Of a stretch of 64,000 bases of DNA, positions 26,617 through 35,600 are shown piece by piece (position 1 is the first letter of the stretch; each line of letters opens with the position of its first letter). The stretch is from Tenuifilum thalassicum. GTDB taxonomy: Bacteria; Bacteroidota; Bacteroidia; Bacteroidales; Tenuifilaceae. Below the pieces are notes generated by a model that was not told the origin of the DNA, ran no database searches, and saw only the letters and a list, made by a program, of their open reading frames with translations. The translations under genes and the position numbers were made by a program. The stretch is from the NCBI RefSeq assembly GCF_013265555.1, contig NZ_CP041345.1, positions 2,278,581-2,342,580 on the forward strand, given 5' to 3'.

Positions 26617-29142
26617 TTATTCAATTATATCAAAAGAGTCATCCATTTCATTGTTTTTCGTTTGCCTCATTTTATAGTTGTTTATGCGATAAGAAAACCC
26701 AACAAATATCATCCTACTGTCTCTCCAGTTTTCATTATAGGAGTAGAAATTGGTATCCCACGAGCTATACTTTAATTTTCGGGTATCAAATATATCTCTA
26801 ACATTTACAGTAATGGTTCCTTTTCTTTTTAGCACATATATTCTTGCACCCAAATCGAACCAAAACATTTCCTTTGTTTCACCTTGTGCTCCTCCAATCA
26901 TATGAAAACCTCTGCCTGAGCCTCCAACAGTAACGGAAGGAGCTCTATAGTTTCCTCTCACCTGCAGATCAACATTTTTACCTATCGTAAAGTAAGAGGC
27001 CAACTTAACGTTCCAGGAGCTACCCTCATCGGCCCCACTAACCACATCACCGTATAGTTTAGAGTAGTAGTAGCTATAGCTAGCATTTATCCTCCACCAT
27101 TTTGCAATGTTCTGTGTAAGAACAAACTCACTACCCCAGTTCTCATAATGCGATAGGTTAATAAAAGTTGAAAGAGTTGGGAAATAACCAAGCGTATCAA
27201 AGCCCATAGCATTTAAATCGTCTTGGGTCAGAACTTTCATATTACGGGAAAAACCATTTCGTGTATCGCGATAATAAACCGAGGCTGTCACCTTAGTTTT
27301 TCTCAAATTGAGATTATAACTCAAATCTATTGAACTTGTAAATTCTGGTTCTAGATATGGGTTTCCTTGACTCCAGTTATACTTATCCGACGTATTAAGG
27401 AAAGGATTCAATACTCTTGAGTAAGGTCTATTAACTCTTCTACTATACGAAAGTTGGAAACTGTGTGCATTTGAAGGTTCCCAACGGATATGGGCAGTAG
27501 GAAAGAAATTTAGTCTATTAGTATCGGCAACTGTGTTAGTATTTTTCAGTTCCGATTTAGCCAGCTGATCCTCAACCCTTAACCCAAGCTGATAGCTAAA
27601 CTTTCCATCGGCAAAGGTATTAGAATAAATGCCGTAAGCCGAGAAAATTTGTTCCGTATAGATAAAATGGTTTGAACGTGTTGCATCATACTCCCAAATG
27701 TTACCGCTTGTATTGAATACGTTGTATACATAATCGGCATCCGACTTTCTAATAAATGCTTTCACACCGGTTTCAAGCCTACCTCCATTACCTATAGGTG
27801 CAACATAATCGGTTTGAGCGGTAAACGCATTCATCCAGTCATCGTTAGTGGCACGTTCAAAAACATCAGGTGAGGTTATTGAGTTGAAAATTTCTTCCTC
27901 ACTAATATCGCTTAAAAAATCGTTATTTCTTCTTGAGAAGAAAACATCAGCCGTCCATTCCTTACCAGCTATATCGTATTTACGCTTAAAGTTTAATGAA
28001 TACTCATGACCGAGTCCATCGTATCCATTGTTTGTTATACGGTTATTTTGCAAAAAGTCCGAATTAAAATTATTATAGCTATTGGAAAACAAATCGGTCC
28101 CCATATCAAAAGATCGAAAATTAAGATTTCCTGTAAACGAAAGGGTAGTTTTATTATCGAGGAAAAAGTCGAAGCCTCCTCTAATATTATGAAACATCAT
28201 TTTAGCTTGCCCGGTTGAGTTCTGATCAAGGAATGATGAATCGGTTGTATTTTCAAAGAATGTAACACGATTTCCTAAAGAATAGCGATTCATTTCTCCT
28301 TTTCTGAAGCTATAGCTAGCAAATAGGTTAACTTTCTCCTGACGCCAGTTCATACTAGCAATGGCGCTATATTTATCTCCGCTTCCTGCATTAAAGCTAA
28401 CCATCCCGTTGTACCCGGGTTCTTTTCTTTTTTTAATAACAATATTTATTATTCCAGTATTCCCATCGGGGTCGTACTTAGCAGAAGGATTTGTAATAAC
28501 CTCAACCCTTTCTATCATTTGAGCAGGAAGTTCATCCATACTTGTAAGCATCGATGGACGACCATCTATCAGTATATTAACATTAGAGCTTCCCCTTAAA
28601 CTAACGTTACCATCGGTATCCACCTCTATAGATGGAATATTTTCAAGCACATCGGCAGCGGTTCCACCTTCAACCGAAACATCTTTATCAACATTAAAAA
28701 CCTTTTTATCGAGGTTATGCAGTAGCATCTTTTTTTCTCCTGTTACAACTACTGCCTCGATATTCTCATTTGCCGCAAGTATGGAACATGTTTCAAGGTT
28801 AATATTTGGACTACGAGGTGTTATTGCAATTCCTCCTATCCTTCTTGTTTCATAGCCAATAAATTTAATTTCGGCATAATACCTACCTGGTTTTAGCTTT
28901 TCAATAATAAATTTTCCAGACTCATCGGTAAGGGATCCCGTTACTAACGATGAATCTTTCTGCCTATAAAGGGCAACAGTAGCATACTCAACAGGTGTCC
29001 TATCAAGCGAGTCGACAACCTTACCTGTGACTACACCATTGAAGTTGCTCATATCATAGCCCCTCCTACCTTGAGAGCGATCTTGAGCTATTGATGCAAT
29101 ACTTATAACGCTAAGTACAAAAAGGATAAAATAGTTCTTCAT
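26617..29142 (-). CDS. TonB-dependent outer-membrane beta-barrel protein
   Basis: 841 residues. Signal peptide MKNYFILFVLSVISIASIAQ. Next comes a carboxypeptidase-regulatory-like beta domain (GVVTGKVVDSLDRTPVEYATVALYRQKD...GKFIIEKLKPGRYYAEIKFIGYETRR). A plug domain follows (EAVVVTGEKKMLLHNLDKKVFNVDKD, SLRGSSNVNILIDGRPSML, VEVITNPSAKYDPDGNTGIINIVIKK). The rest is a long outer-membrane-barrel-type domain. It is likely a TonB-linked transporter or surface adhesin of the Bacteroidetes outer membrane beta-barrel family; substrate unknown. No SusD partner is adjacent. Confidence 0.88.
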   Translation of the reverse strand: MKNYFILFVLSVISIASIAQDRSQGRRGYDMSNFNGVVTGKVVDSLDRTPVEYATVALYRQKDSSLVTGSLTDESGKFIIEKLKPGRYYAEIKFIGYETRRIGGIAITPRSPNINLETCSILAANENIEAVVVTGEKKMLLHNLDKKVFNVDKDVSVEGGTAADVLENIPSIEVDTDGNVSLRGSSNVNILIDGRPSMLTSMDELPAQMIERVEVITNPSAKYDPDGNTGIINIVIKKRKEPGYNGMVSFNAGSGDKYSAIASMNWRQEKVNLFASYSFRKGEMNRYSLGNRVTFFENTTDSSFLDQNSTGQAKMMFHNIRGGFDFFLDNKTTLSFTGNLNFRSFDMGTDLFSNSYNNFNSDFLQNNRITNNGYDGLGHEYSLNFKRKYDIAGKEWTADVFFSRRNNDFLSDISEEEIFNSITSPDVFERATNDDWMNAFTAQTDYVAPIGNGGRLETGVKAFIRKSDADYVYNVFNTSGNIWEYDATRSNHFIYTEQIFSAYGIYSNTFADGKFSYQLGLRVEDQLAKSELKNTNTVADTNRLNFFPTAHIRWEPSNAHSFQLSYSRRVNRPYSRVLNPFLNTSDKYNWSQGNPYLEPEFTSSIDLSYNLNLRKTKVTASVYYRDTRNGFSRNMKVLTQDDLNAMGFDTLGYFPTLSTFINLSHYENWGSEFVLTQNIAKWWRINASYSYYYSKLYGDVVSGADEGSSWNVKLASYFTIGKNVDLQVRGNYRAPSVTVGGSGRGFHMIGGAQGETKEMFWFDLGARIYVLKRKGTITVNVRDIFDTRKLKYSSWDTNFYSYNENWRDSRMIFVGFSYRINNYKMRQTKNNEMDDSFDIIE

Positions 29143-29213
29143 ATTAAATCAGTATTATTCGACATCTTTTAAACATCAATAGGACACCTAGGTTAAAAAA
29201 AACTTGCGCTAAT

Positions 29214-29252
29214 AAGTAAAAAAAATAGGGACCCACATTGAGCAGGTCCCTA
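29214..29252 (-). terminator. Terminator of hydrogenase operon 1
   Basis: Minus strand: TAGGGACC and GGTCCCTA arms (perfect 8 bp, 11-nt loop), then a run of T. It lies 46 nt downstream of the hydC stop. Confidence 0.9.
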
Positions 29253-29297
29253 ATCTTAACCAACCTAAACTAATACCTGAGAACCAGGCATTATGCT

Positions 29298-29786
29298 TTA
29301 CTGTTCTTCGTACTCTTTGATGATATCTTTCACACCATCGGGTGAAACGCGTCCGTAAACCTTTTCCCCAATTAGAACAACAGGTGCAAGTCCACATGCC
29401 CCAACACAACGTAAGCAGTTGAGCGAGAACTTGCCATCTGGGGTTGTTTCACCAACTTTAACATTAAGTATGCGCTTAAACTCATCGAGCACTTTTTCTG
29501 CACCACGCACGTAGCATGCTGTACCAGTACAGATGCTGATAGGATGCTTACCTTTTGGTATCATGGTGAAGAATGAGTAAAAGGTAACAACTCCGTAAAC
29601 CTTTGCTACTGAGACATTAAGTTCAGCAGCAACAACCTCCTGTACCTCGGCAGGCAGATAGCCAAAAGTTTCCTGAGTTTTGTGAAGAACGTTAATTAGT
29701 TCACCAGGGTCGTTATTAAACGACTTGCATATCTCTTTAATCTTGGCTACCTGTTCAGGCTTAAGCTCAAGTTTTATATGTGACAT
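29298..29786 (-). CDS. hydC: NuoE-like [2Fe-2S] hydrogenase subunit (operon 1)
   Basis: 162 residues. An N-terminal helical NuoE region (IKEICKSFNNDPGELINVLHKTQETFGYLPAEVQEVVAAEL) is followed by a thioredoxin-like [2Fe-2S] domain: ICTGTACYVRG supplies two cysteines and LNCLRCVGACGLAPVVLI two more. It shuttles electrons between the NADH-binding subunit and the catalytic subunit of a multisubunit NADH-linked [FeFe] hydrogenase. It is the last gene of the four-gene operon; hydA lies 13 nt upstream. Confidence 0.93.
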   Translation of the reverse strand: MSHIKLELKPEQVAKIKEICKSFNNDPGELINVLHKTQETFGYLPAEVQEVVAAELNVSVAKVYGVVTFYSFFTMIPKGKHPISICTGTACYVRGAEKVLDEFKRILNVKVGETTPDGKFSLNCLRCVGACGLAPVVLIGEKVYGRVSPDGVKDIIKEYEEQ

Positions 29787-29799
29787 TTGTTAATCCTCC

Positions 29800-31584
29800 C
29801 TATTTAATGTAGATATCTTTTTTCTTGTCGAAATAGTGTGTATGCAGCAAGTGATGCGCTTTTTCGCTCATTGGCTTACCTAAGAACTCTTCGTAAAGCT
29901 GTTTGATATAAGGGTTCTCATGCGATTTGCGAATTGGCTTGCCAGCATCTTCACGATAGATGGCTTCCATACGAGCCTTAATAATTGCGGAATTACCATG
30001 GTGTAATGGTTGACCACCACCACCGATACATCCACCAGGGCATGCCATTACCTCAATTGCATGGTAGTTTGCTTTACCTGAGCGAACATCCTCAAGTAGT
30101 TTACGAGCATTACCTAAACCATGAGCAATACCTATATTAATTGGCAAGCCATTGAAATCGATGGTAGCGGAACGAATTCCGTCCATTCCACGAAGTTCGG
30201 TAAAGTCGATTTTAGGAAGTGGTTTTCCAGTATAAACTTCGTATGCTGTACGAACAGCAGCTTCAATCACACCACCTGTTGCACCAAAAATTACACCAGC
30301 ACCTGTTGATTCACCTAGAGGACGGTCAAAATCCTCTTCGGGTAGCTCTTCAAAGTTAATGTTGAACTCCTTAATAAGATGAGCAAGCTCGCGAGTTGAG
30401 ATTGAGAAATCAACATCTGGGTTGTCATCAACCTTAAACTCATCGCGTTGGCATTCATATTTCTTAGCCAAGCATGGCATCACCGATACAACTACAAGTT
30501 CCTCACGTTTTTTACCAAGTTTTTCGGCAAAGTACGATTTTGCAATTGCACCAAACATTTGCTGAGGCGACTTAGCGCTTGAGGGAACATCGAGCATATC
30601 GGTAAAGTTGTGCTCAAAGAAGTTCACCCAACCAGGGCAGCAACTTGTAAGAATTGGGAGCTTAACATCCTTATCGCCATTCAAGAAACGAGTTAAACGA
30701 TCAAGAAGTTCGGTACCCTCTTCCATGATGGTTAGGTCGGCTGCAAAATCGGTGTCAAAGATGTAATCAAAACCAATTTGACGTAGAGCAGCTACCATTT
30801 TACCAGTAACCAGAGTACCAGGTTTCATTCCGAACTCTTCGCCTAAAGCAGCACGAACAGCAGGAGCAGTCTGAACTAGTACAGTTTTATTAGGATCGGC
30901 AATAGCTCTAATTACTTTAGCAGTATGGTCAACCTCGGTAAGTGCACCAGTAGGACATACTGCAACACACTGGCCACAGTAAGTACAAGGCGACTTTTCA
31001 AGATCCTGTTCAAAAGCAGGAGCAACTACAGCCATGAAACCACGGTTAACTGCGCTTAGCGCACCAACGGTTTGAACATCGTTACACATGGTTTCGCAAC
31101 GGCGGCACATGATACACTTGTCAACATCACGAATGATAGAAGGAGAAAAGTCCTTCTTATATGTTGACATCTCGGCATACTCCTGACCAGGAATTTCACG
31201 GATACCCAGTTTAATTGCCATATCCTGAAGGTCGCAACGGCCACTCTTTGCGCAGGTTAAGCAATCCTTTGGATGGTCGGAGAGAATAAGCTCCATAACA
31301 GTACGGCGAGCGTTAATTACACGCGAGGTGTGAGTTTTTACCACCATACCTTCGGCGCACTCAGTTGCACAGCTAGGTGCCAGGTTTCTACGACCTTCCA
31401 CCTCAACAACACAAATACGACAACCTGCTGGCTTATTCTCAACACCAAGGTCGTGAAGTTCCATGTAGCAAAGTGCAGGAATATCGATACCTAATTTCCT
31501 AGCAGCTTTATAAATTGTAGTACCCTTAGGTACTTCAACTTGTTTGTTATCTATTGTAAGTTTTACTGTTTCCATTGTTATCAC
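29800..31584 (-). CDS. hydA: NADH-linked [FeFe] hydrogenase catalytic subunit 1
   Basis: 594 residues, group A architecture. Order: a [2Fe-2S] ferredoxin domain (CYMELHD..GCRICVVEVEG..LAPSC), a His-ligated [4Fe-4S] motif (HPKDCLTCAKSGRCDLQ), two [4Fe-4S] clusters (CIMCRRCETMC; CTYCGQCVAVCPTGAL), the H-cluster domain and a small-subunit-like C terminus (NPYIKQLYEEFLGKP). H-cluster motifs are complete: TSCCPGW near 313, MPCLAKKYE, and MACPGGCIGGGGQP. It reduces protons or oxidises H2 using NADH and probably ferredoxin. An alternate start (METVKLT) lies three codons in. No hydEFG maturases are in the window. Confidence 0.97.
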   Translation of the reverse strand: MITMETVKLTIDNKQVEVPKGTTIYKAARKLGIDIPALCYMELHDLGVENKPAGCRICVVEVEGRRNLAPSCATECAEGMVVKTHTSRVINARRTVMELILSDHPKDCLTCAKSGRCDLQDMAIKLGIREIPGQEYAEMSTYKKDFSPSIIRDVDKCIMCRRCETMCNDVQTVGALSAVNRGFMAVVAPAFEQDLEKSPCTYCGQCVAVCPTGALTEVDHTAKVIRAIADPNKTVLVQTAPAVRAALGEEFGMKPGTLVTGKMVAALRQIGFDYIFDTDFAADLTIMEEGTELLDRLTRFLNGDKDVKLPILTSCCPGWVNFFEHNFTDMLDVPSSAKSPQQMFGAIAKSYFAEKLGKKREELVVVSVMPCLAKKYECQRDEFKVDDNPDVDFSISTRELAHLIKEFNINFEELPEEDFDRPLGESTGAGVIFGATGGVIEAAVRTAYEVYTGKPLPKIDFTELRGMDGIRSATIDFNGLPINIGIAHGLGNARKLLEDVRSGKANYHAIEVMACPGGCIGGGGQPLHHGNSAIIKARMEAIYREDAGKPIRKSHENPYIKQLYEEFLGKPMSEKAHHLLHTHYFDKKKDIYIK

Positions 31585-31589
31585 CCTAA

Positions 31590-33383
31590 TTATTTAATGC
31601 TGATAGCATCGAATTTACACTTCTCATAACATGCGCCACACTTAATACAAATTGCTGTATTGATTTCGTGTGGTTTTTTACGCTCACCGCTAATAGCGTT
31701 AACAGGACAGTTCCTAGCACAAGCTGTACAACCCACGCAGGCCTCTGGGTCAATTACATATTTCATTAATGATTTACATTGACCTGCAGGACACTTCTTA
31801 TCTTCAACGTGAGCAACGTACTCATCGTAGAAGTTATCGAGTGTAGAAAGTACAGGGTTTGGCGAAGTTTGTCCTAAACCGCAAAGTGAGGTATCCTTAA
31901 TAACTTGAGATAGGTTACGTAGACGCTCAAGATCTTCCATAGTACCTTCACCTTTAGTGATGCGGTCGAGCAACTCGTAAAGGCGTTTGTTACCGATACG
32001 ACAGGGTGAACACTTACCACAACTTTCCTCAACGGTAAAATCGAGATAGAACTTGGCAACCGAAACCATACAGTCGTCTTCGTCCATTACAATCATACCA
32101 CCAGACCCCATCATCGATCCAGCAGCAACTAGGTTGTCAAAATCGATTGGTGTATCAAGGTGACTCTCTGTTAAGCAGCCACCCGAAGGTCCACCAGTTT
32201 GAACTGCTTTAAATTTCTTGCCATTTTTAATACCACCACCAATTTCGAAGATAACTTCGCGTAGGGTGATACCCATTGGAACCTCAATAAGACCAACATT
32301 GTTTATTTTACCAGCAAGAGCGAACACCTTAGTTCCCTTGCTCTTCTCAGTTCCAATTGAAGAGTACCAGTCGGCACCTTTTAGAATGATTGGAGGTACG
32401 TTGGCATATGTTTCAACGTTATTAACGTTGGTTGGTTTTCCCATATAACCACTCTGTGCAGGGTAAGGAGGTTTATTGCTTGGCTCACCGCGTAAACCTT
32501 CCATTGAGTGGATTAGAGCAGTTTCCTCACCACAAACAAAGGCACCTGCACCATAGCGAAGTTCTAAATCGAAGCTAAAACCAGTGCCAAATATATCGTT
32601 TCCTAGCAATCCATATTCACGAGCCTGCTCAATTGCTATTTTTAGACGATTAATAGCGAGAGGATATTCAGCACGGATATAGATAAGACCTTTTGAAGCA
32701 CCAATACAATAGCCGCAGATAGCCATGGCCTCAATTACAGAGTGAGGGTCGCCTTCAAGAATTGAACGGTCCATAAAAGCACCAGGGTCACCCTCATCGG
32801 CATTACAAACCACATATTTTTGGTCTGCCTGATTTTTGCTAGCAATTTCCCATTTTAAGCCAGTGGGGAAACCACCACCTCCACGACCACGTAGGCCAGA
32901 TTTCTTAATTACCTCAATTGTCTCCTGAGGAGTATATTCGGTTAAAACTTTTCCTAATGCCTGATAACCATCACGAGCAATATATTCATCAATATTCTCA
33001 GGGTTGATGAAACCGCAGTTACGAAGCGCAATACGCATTTGTTTGCGGTAAAAGCCCATTTGCTTTGAGTCCTCAATTGTTTCTTTTTTGGTAGGATCTA
33101 TATAAAGCAGGCGTTCAACTTTACGTCCCTTAATCACGTGCTCCTTAACAATTTCAGAAGCATCCTCAGGTTTTACTTGAGTATAGAAAGTATTATCGGG
33201 TAGTACCTTAACAATTGGACCTTTCTCGCAAAAGCCAAAACATCCAGTCAAAATAACTTGAACATCTTCCTGAAGGTTATTGGCAGCAAGTTCGGCTTTT
33301 AGTTTTTCTGCTATTGCATCGCTTGCAGAGGCTTTACAACCTGTTCCCCCACAAATTAGCAGGTGCATTTTATACTTTGACAT
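31590..33383 (-). CDS. hydB: NuoF-like NADH-binding hydrogenase subunit (operon 1, long form)
   Basis: 597 residues. The N-terminal thioredoxin-like [2Fe-2S] domain has all four cysteines (LLICGGTGCKAS, ILTGCFGFCEKGP). The central NADH/FMN domain shows GLRGRGGGGFPTGLKWE, YVVCNADEGDPGAFMDR and GAGAFVCGEETALIHSMEG, with SLBB and a [4Fe-4S] site SCGKCSPCRIG. Two C-terminal ferredoxin clusters follow (CVGCTACARNCPV, CIKCGACYEKC). This is the flavin subunit thought to carry out electron bifurcation in HydABC-type enzymes. It follows the small Fe-S gene by 20 nt. Confidence 0.95.
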   Translation of the reverse strand: MSKYKMHLLICGGTGCKASASDAIAEKLKAELAANNLQEDVQVILTGCFGFCEKGPIVKVLPDNTFYTQVKPEDASEIVKEHVIKGRKVERLLYIDPTKKETIEDSKQMGFYRKQMRIALRNCGFINPENIDEYIARDGYQALGKVLTEYTPQETIEVIKKSGLRGRGGGGFPTGLKWEIASKNQADQKYVVCNADEGDPGAFMDRSILEGDPHSVIEAMAICGYCIGASKGLIYIRAEYPLAINRLKIAIEQAREYGLLGNDIFGTGFSFDLELRYGAGAFVCGEETALIHSMEGLRGEPSNKPPYPAQSGYMGKPTNVNNVETYANVPPIILKGADWYSSIGTEKSKGTKVFALAGKINNVGLIEVPMGITLREVIFEIGGGIKNGKKFKAVQTGGPSGGCLTESHLDTPIDFDNLVAAGSMMGSGGMIVMDEDDCMVSVAKFYLDFTVEESCGKCSPCRIGNKRLYELLDRITKGEGTMEDLERLRNLSQVIKDTSLCGLGQTSPNPVLSTLDNFYDEYVAHVEDKKCPAGQCKSLMKYVIDPEACVGCTACARNCPVNAISGERKKPHEINTAICIKCGACYEKCKFDAISIK

Positions 33384-33403
33384 TCTTTTTACCTCCCAAT
33401 GGA

Positions 33404-33802
33404 TTATTTGTTATCAATTGACTCGTAGTTCACAGGAATAATTCCATCTACTAGTTCGCCATTCTTAATATACTTCTCAATTATCTCGTCGGCTTTTTTG
33501 GTATCAACATAACCAAAAACAACGGGATCGGCATTTGGAAGTTTAACCTCAATGGTTGGTTCTGCATAGCAGTAACCCATACATCCAGTTTGAGTTACAA
33601 CTGCATTTACACCACGTTTTTCGAGTTCCTCTAAAAGGAAATCCATCACATTCTTAGCACCAGAGGCTATACCGCAGGTAGCCATAGCCACCTTGATTTG
33701 AACGAGATTCTCAGCCGAATCGCCTTTCTCCCTAAGGTCGATTTTTGACTGAAGGGTCTCCTTCATTTTCTTAAGATCGGCAAGCGATTTTACTTTTGTC
33801 AT
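33404..33802 (-). CDS. HndB-like (2Fe-2S) ferredoxin-fold subunit
   Basis: 132 residues: a helical N terminus, then a thioredoxin-like fold with VAMATCGIASGAKNV and VVTQTGCMGYCYAEPTIEV. Three cysteines are at expected ligand positions; the second ligand of the usual CxxxxxxxC pair is not seen, as seems common for HndB-type proteins (from memory, not checked). It probably holds or docks a [2Fe-2S] cluster in the hydrogenase complex. It is first in operon 1, directly behind the promoter and the Rex-like palindrome. The second hydrogenase operon lacks this gene. Confidence 0.85.
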   Translation of the reverse strand: MTKVKSLADLKKMKETLQSKIDLREKGDSAENLVQIKVAMATCGIASGAKNVMDFLLEELEKRGVNAVVTQTGCMGYCYAEPTIEVKLPNADPVVFGYVDTKKADEIIEKYIKNGELVDGIIPVNYESIDNK

Positions 33803-33861
33803 AACTTATTCTCCTTGTGAGTATTTGGTTGGTTTTTATAATTTATCTCAAAATTCCATTG

Positions 33862-33869
33862 CAAAAATA
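33862..33869 (-). promoter_or_regulatory. Promoter -7 box (TATTTTTG) of hydrogenase operon 1
   Basis: Minus-strand TATTTTTG is an exact TAnnTTTG match, 60 nt before the HndB-like start. A TTG about 21 nt upstream falls inside the palindrome at 33878-33895. Confidence 0.6.
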
Positions 33870-33877
33870 GAAATCAA

Positions 33878-33895
33878 TTGTTAACCGATTAACAA
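33878..33895. promoter_or_regulatory. Rex-like operator TTGTTAA-CCGA-TTAACAA
   Basis: A perfect 7-bp inverted repeat with a 4-nt spacer, identical in form to the clostridial consensus of the NADH-sensing repressor Rex. It covers the -33 region of the operon 1 promoter, so a bound repressor would block RNA polymerase when NADH/NAD is low. No rex gene lies in the window. Confidence 0.65.
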
Positions 33896-33909
33896 TAAAA
33901 ATATGTTTT

Positions 33910-34464
33910 TCAACCTAAATCTGTTATTTGTAATTCGTCTAAATTTGAATAGATGAATTCTTTTACAATGGGATATACCTGTGGGTTGTTCAATGGTATG
34001 CCATCTAGAGCTTTACTAATATCAGAAGAAGAGACTTCAAAAAGTTCATTTTCCTTTTTAACTCTGATTTTAAATTCAATGGCGGGGTACGAGCATATTA
34101 AAAGCGCAAAAGTACCTGCTATATCGCCAAGGGGTAAACAGTCTATATTTGATGGGATAAAACGAGCTAATAGTTCAGTTCCTTGGCCCAATTGCGAATC
34201 AATACTAAAGGATCCTCCGGTGAGTTCTGCATTTTGTTTTAGCAATGGAATGCCTAATCCTACTTTTCGGGTAGTACGTGTGGTAGTAAATGGGTCAGTA
34301 ACATATTTTAGGAACTCGGAGTCCATCCCTTTTCCGTTATCCTTAACAGCTAGCTTAATATAATCTTTTTCAGTGTCAATATCAAGGTTTATTTCGATAA
34401 CTGAAGAATTGGCAGAAACAGAATTCTGGACTATATCAAGGATATGAAGCGATAAATCTTTCAC
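33910..34464 (-). CDS. Histidine-kinase-like ATPase of the hydrogenase regulatory block
   Basis: 184 residues. A GHKL ATPase fold: N box DIVQNSVSANSSVIEI, G1 box VKDNGKGMD, and KVGLGIPLLKQNAELTGGSFSIDSQLGQGTEL. There is no sensor, membrane or typical DHp phospho-acceptor domain, though SLHILDIVQNS near residue 5 places a His before the N box. The C-terminal 80 residues are not recognised. It is the last gene of the regulatory block before hydrogenase operon 1. Similar ATPases accompany bifurcating hydrogenases in Firmicutes and Thermotogae (established association, function unknown). Confidence 0.82.
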   Translation of the reverse strand: MKDLSLHILDIVQNSVSANSSVIEINLDIDTEKDYIKLAVKDNGKGMDSEFLKYVTDPFTTTRTTRKVGLGIPLLKQNAELTGGSFSIDSQLGQGTELLARFIPSNIDCLPLGDIAGTFALLICSYPAIEFKIRVKKENELFEVSSSDISKALDGIPLNNPQVYPIVKEFIYSNLDELQITDLG

Positions 34465-34511
34465 GGTTAACTACTAGTTTATAAAGGATTTAAATAATTC
34501 AAATAAACACG

Positions 34512-35252
34512 CTATTGGAAGGGGTAAACAAAAGCCCCATTCTTTTTATCGAAGGCATCGCGCAAACCAGCCAACGAAATATCATTTATCTCATACTCTG
34601 TATATATCTCTCCAACCTGATGAATGTAATGGGCATCGGAATTACGAATAAAAGTCTTGGAAGATTCTATCCTATTATGGCTACAAAAATCGCTCACCTT
34701 CGAATTCTTTGAAATCTCAAGAGCATCGAATTTCAAATCTGGTGGAATAAAACCAAGCTGACTGGTAAGGCTATACTTAAGTCTATCGACATGTGCTGGG
34801 ATGAATATCCCCTGAATTGATTGTAAAAATTCAGACACCTCATTTATGCTCTTATTTAATGCAGCATGAAGGTAGTAATCAACCTCTTGGATTATCTCTT
34901 CCTGCTCATTCACCACAACCTGATAACCAAACACATCGGGTTTGTTTGATATTTTCAAAATGTTATTCTCAATGAAATCCTGCAGGGCAACTCTTTGATT
35001 CTCGGTTTCAACTATACAGAGGCAATGTATTTCTTCCTTTGATGTTATCTCTGCACCATACAAGCAATGAATGCCATGCCTTTTAGCCAATTCTTTAGTC
35101 AATGGGCCATGTAAAGTGCTGTTATGATCGGCAATGGCTATAAGTTGAAGGTTATTGGCTAAAGCTCGATTAACTATATTCACCGGACTCATTTCCAAGT
35201 CGGCACATGGTGAAATTACCGAATGAATATGTAAATCGGCTTTTACCCTCAT
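34512..35252 (-). CDS. PHP-domain metal-dependent phosphoesterase
   Basis: 246 residues. The PHP metal motifs are clear: KADLHIHSVISPCADLEMSP at the N terminus, AIADHNSTLHGP, CLYGAEITSKEEIHCLCIV, IPAHVDR and NSDAHYIHQVGE. PHP proteins hydrolyse phosphoesters with three metal ions. In this block it may act as a phosphatase opposing the kinase-like ATPases, but the substrate is unknown. Its start overlaps the DRTGG protein stop by 1 nt, so the two are translationally coupled. Confidence 0.88.
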   Translation of the reverse strand: MRVKADLHIHSVISPCADLEMSPVNIVNRALANNLQLIAIADHNSTLHGPLTKELAKRHGIHCLYGAEITSKEEIHCLCIVETENQRVALQDFIENNILKISNKPDVFGYQVVVNEQEEIIQEVDYYLHAALNKSINEVSEFLQSIQGIFIPAHVDRLKYSLTSQLGFIPPDLKFDALEISKNSKVSDFCSHNRIESSKTFIRNSDAHYIHQVGEIYTEYEINDISLAGLRDAFDKKNGAFVYPFQ

Positions 35253-35590
35253 TACTTTTTATTGATAAGATTGTAAAGCCTGCCACTAATTTCAAAAGCC
35301 TGCAGTTCTGTTGATAAAATGGGAATATTTTCCTCATTACTTTTATCGGCCGTATTGGCATCGGGTTCAAGCCCTTTTACCAAAATTATGGCTGCCAAAT
35401 CTTTTAGCGAGGCAACGGCAATAGTATTAATGTGTGTTTGAAGGGTAATCCAAACAGCACCTGCTGGGGCATTTCCCATCACATCGCTTAGCAAATCGGA
35501 TGTATAGCCTCCAGTTACCTCGTTATCAAGGCCATTATGGCCTGAACACACTTTCAGGTTCAAAGCCTCAGAAATATCTTTAACAGTCAT
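35252..35590 (-). CDS. DRTGG domain protein (copy 2)
   Basis: A single-domain DRTGG protein, 112 residues from MTVKDISEALN; an in-frame ATG at 35620 would add 10 residues and overlap the HydS-like stop. Visible: LKVCSGHNGLDNEVTGGYTSDLLSDVMGNAPAGAVWITLQTHINTIAVASLKDLAAIILVKG. The fold binds nucleotide or ligand in other proteins (e.g. next to CBS domains) and probably acts as a small sensor module. A paralogue (copy 1) opens the same block at 37394-37738. Confidence 0.85.
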   Translation of the reverse strand: MTVKDISEALNLKVCSGHNGLDNEVTGGYTSDLLSDVMGNAPAGAVWITLQTHINTIAVASLKDLAAIILVKGLEPDANTADKSNEENIPILSTELQAFEISGRLYNLINKK

Positions 35591-35600
35591 ATTGAGAATT

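Noticed and set aside
30121-30309. Plus-strand ORF within hydA1
   Set aside because: Shadow frame of a highly conserved gene; no domain.
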